Assembly (NCBI GenBank): GCA_037447655.1
Contig: JBBHKE010001846.1
Location: 314,179 to 378,178 of the forward strand
Reading direction: 5' to 3'
From: Zygnema cylindricum
Lineage: Eukaryota > Streptophyta > Zygnematophyceae > Zygnematales > Zygnemataceae
DNA: 64,000 nt
Positions 44,822 through 54,981 of the stretch are shown one piece after another. Position 1 is the first letter of the stretch; each line of letters starts with the position of its first letter. The position numbers and the translations under genes were made by a program. The notes beneath the pieces were generated by a model that was not told the origin of the DNA, did not search any database, and saw only the letters and a program-made list of their open reading frames with translations.

Positions 44822-46149
44822 TTATGGACAGGTCATCACCTCTCCAGAAATTAGAGGTTCATCTTGATGAGATAGCTTTGTTACCTTGGTATTAACCTGT
44901 TTTTCTTGTAATCTTTTGTTACTTCTCCTTTCCCTCTCAAAATCTGTGGCCGAAATAGATTGTTCCCATGGGTTCTTTCGAACAATCTCGGCTTCTCCCC
45001 TATCCCTGTATTCCGAATCAGTTTCCACCACGTCTTTCGCTTCGGGTAGAGTTGTCACTGGAGTTTCCGTAGCTGAGTCCTTTTCGGTCTAATTTGTACC
45101 TGTAAGAATGTCATTTTCTATAAAACTTCGATAATTAGGAAGTTCAAAGTCATCGGAATTTTCTGACTCAATTTTGATTTTTACTGACTTTGTATACTTG
45201 AAGGGATCTAGAGACTTTCTTTCATCCATAACTACTAGATGCTTTACTAAGATTATATTTTCCATTTTTAGATCATAAACTCTATATCCTTTAACATCCT
45301 CATTATATCCTAATAAGTATCCCAGTTTTCTTTTACGATCTAGCTTCCAATTAGACCGGTCTGTATCTAGACTAAATACTTGACTACCAAAAACCTTTAA
45401 GTGAGATATGTCTGGTTTCCGGCCTGTCCATCTCTCATAAGGTGTTTGATCTTTTATAGTTGAAGTAAGAACTCTATTCTTGAGGTAATTAGCATAGTTC
45501 ATTGCTTCTGCCCAAAACCTTTTTCCTATCTTTTTATCTGAAACATAGTTCTAGCACTATCACTTAGTATTCTATTTAACCTTTCAGCTACCCCATTCTG
45601 TTCCGGATTTTATGGAACTGTCTTTTGGTGTTGGACCCCATCTTCCCTCAGAAAATCCTCAAACATGTTAGAAGTATACTCTCCACCATTGTCACTCCTT
45701 ACTCTCTTGATTGGATTTTCATGGAGTTTTTCGCTCCATGCTTTATATTGACTAAAACATTCCTGAGCTTCTGACTTGTTTTTCAAAAAATACACCCGGG
45801 AATACCGAGACCAATCATCAGTTATAGTCATCATAAATCTCTTCCTCCCCGGTGAGGGCACTCTAGCCGGTCCCCAAACATATGTGTGTACTAGATCTAG
45901 ATTTTTTTCTCCCTTATAGGTGGCTGTTTTAGAAAAGGGTAATCTGTGTGATTTACCTTGAGCACATCCACTACAATCACTAATATCATCATTCTCACTG
46001 AACTGAATCCCTTCCACCACTCCCATCTTTTTCATCTCTCTTAACTTATCTAGATTCACATGCCCAAGCCTCTTATGCCACATCATAATATCATGAACAC
46101 CAGTATAATAAAATTTCTTCTTTTCATTACTTAAGATCAGCCTAAACAT
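44822..46149 (-). pseudogene. Element B integrase and linker
   Basis: The pre-integrase zinc region (MMWHKRLGHVNLDKL, CSGCAQGKSHRLPF) is followed by the catalytic core: LDLVHTYVWGP, VRSDNGGEYTSNMF, EQNGVAERLN. A stop lies before the last motif. The C-terminal TPYERWTGRKPDISHLKVFG and DERKSLDPFKYTKSVKI lead into a variable linker. Confidence 0.9.
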
Positions 46150-47604
46150 CCCATGTCTACCTTTCTCAGCAATGAAATAGACATCCTCCTCAAAACTAGC
46201 AGTAAAGACTCCTTCCCTAATGCTAGTGAAAAAACCCTTATCATCTTATAGAGATGTAGAGATAAGATTTTTGTTCAGCTCTGGAATAAACAATACATCG
46301 GAGAATGTTAATATGGATGTCTTTCATTCTACTAACACTTTCAAATCTACTGATCCCACAAGAGTAGTGGTGACTATCCTCCCATCTCCGTACTCTATCC
46401 CTACGTTGGTAATCTTTTTTATCTTAGTGAACAGGTGTCTATCCTTACACATGTGTATGGAGGCACCTGAATCTACAATCTAGCGTGCTTCACCTTTCAA
46501 TCCACCGTAAGCACATTTCTGCATTCGTGGAATTTCGACCTCATTTTTCGCCTCCAACTCCTCAATCAAAAGGAGCTCATCGTCCTCGTCCTCGGATTCC
46601 GCCTCAAGTACCTCTGTGACAAGGGCCTTTTTCTTTCCTCTCAGGGTACCACCGATCTGCCCCTCCTTTAACCGAAGCTCGGTTAGCTTAGTGCACTCTG
46701 CCATATAGTGCCCCGGTTTCTTACAAAAATGACATAAACCTTTGGGAGCCCTAGGTTCGAACGCGTCGGCCTGTTTTTTCTGCTCCCTACCCCAATAGTT
46801 TTCGACCGGTTTTCAGGAATCCTTGTTCCTCCAATCAGTCGCTATTGCCAAGGCTTGGCCACTCTTTCCTCCCCTTCGGATCTCAATTATATTCTCTCAA
46901 ACGAGAATCATCCTTACCACTGAGTTCCATATCCACCTTGAGTCCGGCAAGTCTTGCACACGGTTGACTATGTCTCGAACTCATTAGGTAACTTCATCAG
47001 TAAACAGTTAACCTTTTCTTTTTCACTAAAATCTTTTCCCGCACTGTGTAGCTCCATGAAGAGTGTAGCAAGCTCATTGCAAAAATCCAACATATTTCCC
47101 CTTTGATTAAATACTCCTTAACTTTCTGATCAGCCAACTGTTGTTGCTGAATCGTACGACTTCGATACATCTCTATGAGAGCCATCAAAAGATCGGATGC
47201 CCTTTCTACCTGCAAATGAGGACACGCAAGTCCTTGAGTGAGATGGCGTAGGATGAAGTGCTTTGCGGCCATATTGTTGAAGTCCCAGGTTTCAGTATCA
47301 TTCTCCTCAATCCTCGGAATAGGTGACAAGAATGTCGAACCAGTTGCTATTGGTGTGGTCGTCTCCTTCTCCTTTCCTTTGTCTACAACCTCTCCTTCTT
47401 TTGTTTCCTCCGTTGAAGGTGAATCCTCTTTCCTAGTGAATCTGGTTCCTCCAAACCCTGGAGGAATTCCAAGACTTGATGGACGCCCCAACCGTCCACT
47501 CACATCCCCCAAAACCTTTTTTCGCATAGAGCTCCTATCATCATACTTTCCCAGTATATGAAGCCAGTTCCATTAAAGATTGGTACCCTAGAGGGTGAGC
47601 CCAT
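46150..47604 (-). pseudogene. Element B gag and protease
   Basis: Starts MGSPSRVPIFNG inside the primer site (47608-47594, one mismatch to the tRNA). A frameshift in a G run near 47525 precedes the long gag frame (FILRHLTQGLACPHLQVERA). After the zinc-knuckle region, the protease keeps VDSGASIHMC around 46465-46440, directly preceded by a TAG where related sequence suggests Trp. Confidence 0.87.
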
Positions 47605-47608
47605 AACC

Positions 47609-48656
47609 TGAAACTCTGAGACCTCCATAAGTCCTCAGAGTAGACAGCTTCCAAGGAGCCTCTAGGATAATCCTGACCCCTTTGTGTTTCAACAAAAATA
47701 ACTGCCACCTTGGCAGACAAAAACCCTGACCACGTGTACCCCTGTGAAGGCAAGACTCCCCTGAGTCGATAGCAAAAAGAATCTCTGAATTTGCTCCTCT
47801 GAGCAGTAAGTTATGGAGGGTCAAATTTGACCTTTTGTACAGAAGCTCTCTTGGAGAGGGGGTCCTATCTTCTAATTTTTCTAAGTCCTATCTCTCTCAC
47901 AGACTCTATCTACTGATGTACGGAACCAATCAGAATTGAGTTCCGTACGCAAAAGTAGAGCTGCCGGTGTACTTGATGTACGGATATTGTACGACATGGC
48001 CTAAATGTCGACACATGTCATATCCAGATTCGGTGCCATAATCTCCGGAGATTCCACGATCCAACGTAATTTCGCCACGCGTCATCCGATGTGGCGATGG
48101 CCACAAACAGCCGAAATCTTCCTCCGCGATCTCGGCGCTAATCTCGGCCGTTTGATTAAATTCGGATTTAATCGTAGCCGTAATAAATACATGCGTGGTA
48201 TTTGTTTCAATTACGAAACAAATGCGCGGTATTGATTTTTGTCCGTACCGTAATTCGTACATTATGTATTACTGGATCTATGTATCCCGTAATCCATTTC
48301 AGTTAAATGATTTATCGCACGTATAATCATTTAAATAAATATCGTACTATATAATATGTAACACTACTGCTAGACTTCACGGCTAAGGCTACCGACTATT
48401 CCCTGTCTGCCGGCCGGTAGGTGCAAGGATCAATTCCTGCCGCCGGTACATACCTTTTAATTAAATAAACCCTAACTAATATAAATTTCCCGTAAACCTC
48501 AGGATAACCTAGGTAGCCATGGCTCTAGCATCCTCTCCAATTTCTCAGTGACTGCGACAAGTTTGAGAGTTGGAGAGAGAAGTTAGAGGTAGACTGCCTC
48601 GGCTTCTTTATTTCTTTTCAGACCTAGAAAATACTTTAAAACCATTAGTTTCTACA
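47609..48656 (-). repeat. 5' LTR of element B
   Basis: Closely similar by eye to 42222-43272. Immediately followed on the element strand by the primer site. tRNA-like module at about 48368-48450. Confidence 0.93.
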
Positions 48657-48661
48657 CTAGA

Positions 48662-50341
48662 TGCTAACCCTTTTACAGGCACATCTTCACAAGTGACGTC
48701 ACACCAAGTAGTGATGTCAGATCCATCCACCTCCAAATATTCCCAAAAAACACTAGTCCCCACTAAGTTCCTCATAAGATCTACATCTTCCGTATTCATA
48801 TTTTTATCCATGATAACTACCCCATTTTCTGAACTTACCTCACTCTCTCCCATGGAATTCTTTCCACTATCACTTTTTATTATAATTCCAAATAAATATT
48901 TCTTCTCCCCTAAACCTTTAATCAATATTTCTCTTCTCCCCTATCCTTTAAAAACTCTTCGAGTTTCACTTCTCCCCTTTCCTCGAAATCCGTTGAAGTC
49001 TCCCTTTCCGACCAGTTTTCAGTTTCCCTATTATCTATAAAATTATCGTCATTAATTTTATCTTTCCCGTTTTCACTTATGGATCCTTTATCTGAATTTC
49101 TCATTTCTAAGTCATACACTCTACACTTCTCGACATCCTCAAGTACCTCCTCTCTCTTTACTTCCCTTATACCTCCAAAAGCACACTGTTGCTTTCGTGG
49201 AATTTCTGTGTGCTTTTCTCTCTTCCCCATACTACTAATCCGGAGAAGCTCTAAAAAATCTTCATCCTCTTTCTCCTCTTCCCCTTCTTCCTCCTCATCC
49301 ACATTCCAACTTCTAAGTTTTTCCAAACAAGGGCATTCCTCCATATAATGACCCGGTTCCCTACAAAAGAAGCAAACCCCCTTTTTCAAAGCTCCCCTTT
49401 CTTTTCCTCTCCCTCTCTTTCCACCAAAGTTCCGATAAGGTTTACCTTTGTCTTTCTTTCTCTCATCACGCTTCCGCTCGTCACCACCGTTCCTCTCATC
49501 ACGCTTCCGCTCGTCACCGCCGTTCCTCTCATCACGCTTCCGCCAATCACCACCAGCTGAAAATGCATTGACCCTGTCCCTTCCCCTACGAAGCTCCAAA
49601 GTGCTTTCCCTCACAAGAATTATCCCAATGGTAAAGCTCCAAGTCCATGAGGAACCATCAAGTGCCTGCATACGACAAATGATGTTTTCGTACTCATCTG
49701 GGAGTTTCATAAGTAGTGTATTAATCTTACTCTCCTCAGATTCTACAATCCCGCACTAGTAAGCTCAACGTATAACGCAGCAATATCATTGCAAAAATCT
49801 ATCATGCTACCGCCTTTATAAACGTAGGCATCTATTTCCTGTTTTATTAATTGCTGCCTCTGAATAGTCTCTTCCTTATAAATCTGAATTAGTGCTTCCC
49901 ATATCTTTGAAGCTTTGGTTAGACTTAAAAGAGTGATAGCTATCGACTTAAACACATATCTAAGTATGAGATGTTTTGCTATAGTGTTTTTGTATTCCCA
50001 TATTTTAGTGTCATTTCTTCAGTTTTAATCCCTAAATGTGGTACCATAGCTGAGAGCCTAGCTCACCTCACCATAGGTGTCCCTTTTTCCTTCTCCCCTA
50101 TTTCCCTATCCAAGGAAAGATTTTTCCCTTCACCTTCCGTTACATCTGAGCTCTGGTTGATATTCTGGGCAGCCTCACATGAATCTCCATAGTAAGCTCC
50201 TCCAAAGCCAGGTGGCGGACATCTCACTTGTCCCGAAACAATTCCCCATAAGTGTTTCTCAAAAAGCAATCCCGACTTTGTAAACTCCCAATAGGTGAAG
50301 TCTGTTCCATCGAACATAGGCACCCTAGATGGTGGGCCCAT
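48662..50341 (-). pseudogene. C2 gag with pol remnants
   Basis: Begins MGPPSRVPMFDG at the ATG in the primer site. Frames at 50341-50063, 49955-49743 and 49710-48662 together match C1 over its length. The zinc knuckle CFFCREPGHYMEEC is intact here (about 49365). The tandem DERKRDERNGG units and the Glu-rich segment with short pol scraps are shared with C1, as is the RNase H scrap SDITTWCDVTCEDVPVKGLA, which ends at the element B insertion. Confidence 0.82.
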
Positions 50342-50345
50342 AACC
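50331..50345 (-). promoter_or_regulatory. Primer-binding site of C2
   Basis: The plus strand here reads GGTGGGCCCATAACC, identical to the anticodon arm of initiator tRNA-Met, so the element strand can pair with it perfectly. The gag ATG is the complement of the CAU anticodon. Confidence 0.88.
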
Positions 50346-51555
50346 TGAAACTCTGAGACCTCAATTGGCCCTCATAGTATGCAGATCCAAAAGAAGCTAA
50401 TCTAGATAGTGCCGACTCCAAGTTAATATAAACCCAAATGACTGACCCCTTGACAGTCACAATCCCAATATAGATTCACCCCTATGAAATAACACTTTCT
50501 GTGTGCTCAGTTCCACCACAGAATGCAAAGTTAGAATATGAGATTTGGACACATTCACCCACTTTACTTTCCTTTAGAAATGCATCCACCCTGGCAAACA
50601 AAAACTCTGACCGACTACACCCCTGTGTAGCCTGGACTCCCGTGAGTCCGTTGAAAAAAGAATCACTGAAAATGGTCAAGTAAATTGACAGTAATGGCTG
50701 GCCAAAGTTTGCCATTTATAAAGGGTGCTCTTTGGGAGAGGCAGCTGCCTACCCAAAATTTTCTAAGTCCTATTCCCTCTCTAAAACTCTATCTTCTGAA
50801 GTCCGGCACCAATCAAATTACTGTGTTGTATAGAAAAGTACAGTTGCCGGTGTACTTTATGTACAGCCATTGTACGACATGGCCAAAATGTCGACACGTG
50901 TCAAATCAAGATTAGTTCCTGTAATCTCCAGAATTCCCGTAGTCCAATGTTTTCACGCCACGTGTCATATGTCGTGAAAAATACCGTAAAACGCCAAAAA
51001 TGCCTTTTCCGTGATCGCTGCGCCTATCGTGGCCGTCCAATAAAAGTCGGCTATAATCCTAGCCGCTGAAATTCGACGCGCGGTATTTGTTTCGCTATCG
51101 AAACAAATGCGCGGTATTTGTTTCGCTATCGAAACAAATGCGCGCTATCCGTTCTGTCCCCATACCGTACTTCGTACTAAATCAAACTGTATCTATGTAC
51201 TAAGTATCTATTAGCCGTTAAACAGATTAATCTACATATGATGATTAATATATTTATCAAACCCTATATATCGTAATATCTGTTCTAGACATAACGGCTA
51301 GAGCTGACGGCTAAAGCGGATTGATGGACGGCAGGTACTAGGATCAATTCCTGGGTCCGTCAACTAACTTTTGGTAAGTCTACCTACTTTACCCCCTGTC
51401 TTCTCTAGAGAGCCTAGGCAGCCATGGCTCTAGCTCCCTATCCAGCCTTCAGTAACTACAACAAGTGTGGGGGCTTGGAGAGGGGAGTTAGAGGCAGACC
51501 GCCTCAGCTCTTTTTCTATCCTATTACAGACCTAGAAAATACTCAAATATCAACA
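50346..51555 (-). repeat. 5' LTR of C2
   Basis: About 1.21 kb, slightly longer than its partner because of a local duplication of the GCGCGGTATTTGTTTCGC block near 51078-51140. tRNA-like module at about 51295-51362. Confidence 0.92.
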
Positions 51556-51560
51556 CTAGA

Positions 51561-52053
51561 TGCCTTTCCTCCTCCGTAAGACGTTTCTGAACTCCGCAAG
51601 TTTTTAGGCCTAGCCAACTTCTATCGCAAATTCATCCCCGAGTATAGCAGTCATACCCAGCCTTTGAATAAGTTATTGCCCAAGGACCAAGAATGGCTGT
51701 GGGCGGAAAAACATTAGATTTCATTCTTGTTTCTCAAAGATTCCCTTAAGCAACACCTAGTGCTCCGGTTGCCCGATAATCAAAGGCCTTTTCTCCATTA
51801 TACAGATTGGAGCAAGTTTGGATTCCGAGTTGCTTTGGCTCAATTAGATGATGCTGGGGCCGAGTATGTCGTGGCTTACTCCAGTAGAAGCAATAACCGA
51901 GCACAGGGGAATTACTGTTGCTATCACGGGGAGTTACTTGCAGCTGTTTGGGCAATCCAACATTTTCGACCATATCTGTATGGGGTCCATTTTACTCTGA
52001 TTACAGATCACCAGCCTCTCAAGTGGATTTTGGAGAACAGTAAATTAACCGTA
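51561..52053 (+). pseudogene. Ty3/gypsy polymerase, continuation (RNase H)
   Basis: Continues the gypsy frame split at 40741: DVSELRKFLGLANFYRKFIP, then an open stretch with HLVLRLPDNQRPFLHYTDWS, VAYSSRSNNRAQGNY and ITDHQPLKWILENSKL. This is the connection and RNase H domain of gypsy elements. Stops at about 51592 and 51717. It ends where another LTR begins. Confidence 0.9.
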
Positions 52054-52921
52054 TATTGAAATTATTAGTTTTATATGGTATTTTCTAGGTCTAAATTTAG
52101 TACAAATAGGAAATGAAAAGGCGGACAGCCTGCCTCTGCCTCCTGTCTCTACCCACCATACTTGTCGTAGTCACTGAAGGATAGAAAGGGTAGCTGAGCC
52201 ATGGCTGTCCTCGCTTAAGCAAGCAAGGCTAAAGAGTGACTTATGTCACTCTCAACAAAAGGTTGAGTCCGACAGGACTTGAACCTCTAACCAGCAAAGC
52301 GCGGCGTAGCTGTTAGCTCAAACTAGTCTGTCCTGGAAGTCGGTTAGGATACATTAGGGTTGATAACTATATAAACACTATTGAAACCATGATTCCGATT
52401 AACGGGATGATGAATGGAAAAACATAGAACTAATGCTATATAGTGCGAACATTATCTCACACAAAAATAAATGAATCTGACATTGTTTTTGACGGCTGGC
52501 ATTTAATGTCGAATTTAATACAAAGGCGTGTATAAATGTGGAGATCGGGCAATGGTCACTTTGGCATTTATGGACGTGGCATGACGTGGCGCCACATGGA
52601 GGGATGACATTTGGTCGCAAGAATTCTGGGGAACATAAGGACAAGCTTAAAGCGCGCACTCGTCCACTCAATGGCGTTGCCGTACATAGGACGTACATAA
52701 AGTACATGAGCAATAGTACTTTTCTGTACCCTACTGTGATCTGATTCGTTCGCATTTCAATAGATAGGGGTTGTGAGAGGGATTTAGGACTAAGAGAATT
52801 TGGTAGATAGGTACCTCTCTCCCTTTGAGAGTTTGTATAAATATTGGCATTTTTGCCGGCTCATAACTTATCGGCTCGTTGGCCGTTTTCAGTGATTCTT
52901 TTTGCTAAAGACTCAAAGGAG
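52054..52921 (+). repeat. Truncated copia LTR (copia 1 type)
   Basis: Starts near TATTGAAATTATTAG and shares TATTTTCTAGGTCTAAAT, CCATGGCTGTCC and the antisense tRNA-like module (about 52268-52345) with the other LTRs. It is cut at 52921 by the start of a type-D LTR, so its last ~90 bases are missing. Confidence 0.85.
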
Positions 52922-53405
52922 TGTTGAAAAAAAAAAAAAAAAAGGTATTTTGTGGTCTCTCTTGTGATCTTACTGCAGCCCTCATACTTGACGTAGTCAC
53001 TGAGGACCTGCAAGCAGCCATGGCTGCCTCTAGCAGCTAAAGAGACAGGCAGATCACTAATATTGTTTTTACAAAACAGTCTGGCAGTTGTGGGAATTGA
53101 TTCAAGGACCTGTGGATGACCGCCGTACAGAATAGCCATGTGCCTTATCCAATAGGTCTTAGAAGACCGATATATATATGACGCGATATTTATTTAAAGG
53201 TGTATGGCGCTAGATATTCCCTTTAAGCAAATTACCCGACATACCGGTTGGCACGAAATCGGACCGCACGAAATATTCGAATCGACATGTAATTTCGACG
53301 GACGAAATCAAATGTTTGGATGTGATCAAACGGCTCACATTGGAGCCGGAATGGCGAAATAGAAGTTTGGCGGTTTGCGAACCAGATGTCACCGGATGAC
53401 ACGTG
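52922..53405 (+). repeat. Left half of a type-D copia LTR
   Basis: Starts TGTTG followed by an A run and matches 54035-54981 up to GGATGACACGTG. There it jumps directly into RNase H coding sequence, deleting the rest of the LTR, gag and most of pol. Confidence 0.9.
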
Positions 53406-54021
53406 TCCTGATATAGCTGCAGCTGTGGGAGTATTAAGTAGGAGTCTGAATGATCCTAGGAAAAAAGATTGGGAAGCGGCCAAAAGGGTCATGCGGTATT
53501 TGGTAGGAACTAGAGATTTGTGGTTGCATCTGGGAGGGGATAATACTGACATCACAACTTGGAGTGATGCCAGTTATGGGGATGCTCCGATGAGGAGGTG
53601 TACTTCTGGGTATGTGTTGTATGTTGGGAATGGAGCTTGCTGTTGGAGCAGTAAGCAACAAAAGGTCATTGCTCAGTCCACCATGGAGGCTGAGTATATG
53701 GCCTCTTGTTCAGCTGTGAAAGAGTTAATGTGGGTGAAGTCTTTGCTTCAAGAATTGGGATACATGAAGAATGGAGTACAAAAGATATTTTGTGACAATC
53801 AAGCTGCGATTGCAATTGCGGCGAACCCTAAACATCATTTTAAAGCAAAACACATGGATATTCGTTTGAGCTTTGTTAGGGAGAAAGTTGAGAATAAAAT
53901 TATTAGTTTGGAATATAGACCAGATGGTGAGATGGTAGCAGATATGATGACTAAACCGGTCCCTTCTCCTAAATTGATATTTTGTAGGGAGAAGTGTGGA
54001 CTGAAGCAAAAGATAGACTAG
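53406..54021 (+). pseudogene. Type-D copia RNase H, open but 5'-truncated
   Basis: An uninterrupted frame of about 205 codons: PDIAAAVGVLSRSLNDPRKK, DITTWSDASYGDAPMRRCTS, QSTMEAEYMASCSAVKELMW, DNQAAIAIAANPKHHFKAKH, ending GLKQKID. A complete copia RNase H domain with no stop, so it is young, but it lacks any upstream start, reverse transcriptase or gag. A purine tract (AAAATAAGGGGAG) and the 3' LTR follow. Confidence 0.9.
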
Positions 54022-54034
54022 AAAATAAGGGGAG

Positions 54035-54981
54035 TGTTGAAAAAGAGGTACTTTGTAGTCTCTCTTGTGACCTTACTACAACCCTTATACTTGTCGTAGT
54101 CAGTGAGGACCTGCAAGCAGCCATGGTTGCCTCTAGCAGCTAAAGAGACAGGCAGATCACTAGTATTGTTTTTGCAAAACATAGGCTGCCAGTTGTGGGA
54201 ATTGATCTAGGGACCTCCGGATGACTGCCTTACGGTCTAGCCTTGCACTTTATCCAATAGGTCTTGGAGGAGTGATATACGTATATGACGCGATATTTAT
54301 TTAAATATGTACGGTGACGGATATTCCCTTTAAACAAATTACGCGACATACCAGCTCGCACGAAATCGGACCGCACGAAATATCCGAATTAACATGTAAT
54401 TTCGGCGGGCGAAATCAAATGTCCGGATCTGATCGAACATCTCACATTGGAGCTGGAATGCCGGAATAGAAGTTAGGCGGTTTGCAGACCACATGTCGGC
54501 GGATGACACGTGGAAAAATATGGTTAAACAATGGATATTACGGGAGGAGCAACTACGGCTCCAGAACTGACACGCGTCAGCGGACCGACCATGCTGTACT
54601 ATGGCCGTACAAGAAGTACAGCGGTAATTGTACCTTCTTGTACTTTACAGTCATATGATTGGTCGAGTACCTTAGTAATAAGTTTAGAGAGGTAGCTTAG
54701 CACTTAGAATATTTTTTGGTTTTTCAGCCTCTCTCCCACAGTGCACCTGTATTTATGGACCAACTTTGGTAAGCCATAACTTAATGCTCAGGTGAGCAAA
54801 TTCAGTGATTCTTTTTGTTACTGACTAAGGGGAGTCCAGGCTACACAAGAGTTAAGTCGATCAGAGATTTTGCGTCCCAAGGTGGGACTTATTTATTGTC
54901 AAAATCAAAAGTGCATATACTATCCTTGAGGCTTCACATAAGCTAGACATTCTGTGTACCAATGGAGGTCACAGAATAACA
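54035..54981 (+). repeat. Type-D copia LTR shared by two internal regions
   Basis: Starts TGTTGAAAAAGAGG, ends GGTCACAGAATAACA. It acts as 3' LTR for the RNase H remnant on its left, and is followed on its right by a perfect primer site and a gag start, so it is also a 5' LTR. This suggests recombination between elements. The antisense tRNA-like module (about 54190-54270) has TTGGATAAAG, closer to an Arg-type D arm. Confidence 0.9.

Larger units (their letters stand above)
42222..48656 (-). mobile_element. Ty1/copia element B, full length
   Basis: The most complete copia copy in the window. LTRs of about 1.05 kb lie at 47609-48656 (5') and 42222-43272 (3'), and the perfect 5-bp duplication CTAGA lies at 42217-42221 and 48657-48661. 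The internal order is gag, protease, integrase, reverse transcriptase, RNase H. Only scattered stops and frameshifts. Inserted into gag-only element C2. Confidence 0.95.
40742..51555 (-). mobile_element. Gag-only copia derivative C2, interrupted
   Basis: Minus-strand element inserted in the gypsy polymerase, flanked by TTTGA (40737-40741) and CTAGA (51556-51560). Only the latter restores a sensible gypsy frame (VAALDAFPPP), so the former is probably a mutated copy. LTRs are 50346-51555 (5') and 40742-41919 (3'). The internal part matches C1 in layout and is split by copia element B (42222-48656). Confidence 0.88.

Noticed and set aside
22728-52921. Treating the D-arm/T-arm motifs in LTRs as functional tRNA genes.
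   Set aside because: The acceptor and anticodon stems do not pair convincingly, so only a tRNA-like relic or module is supported.
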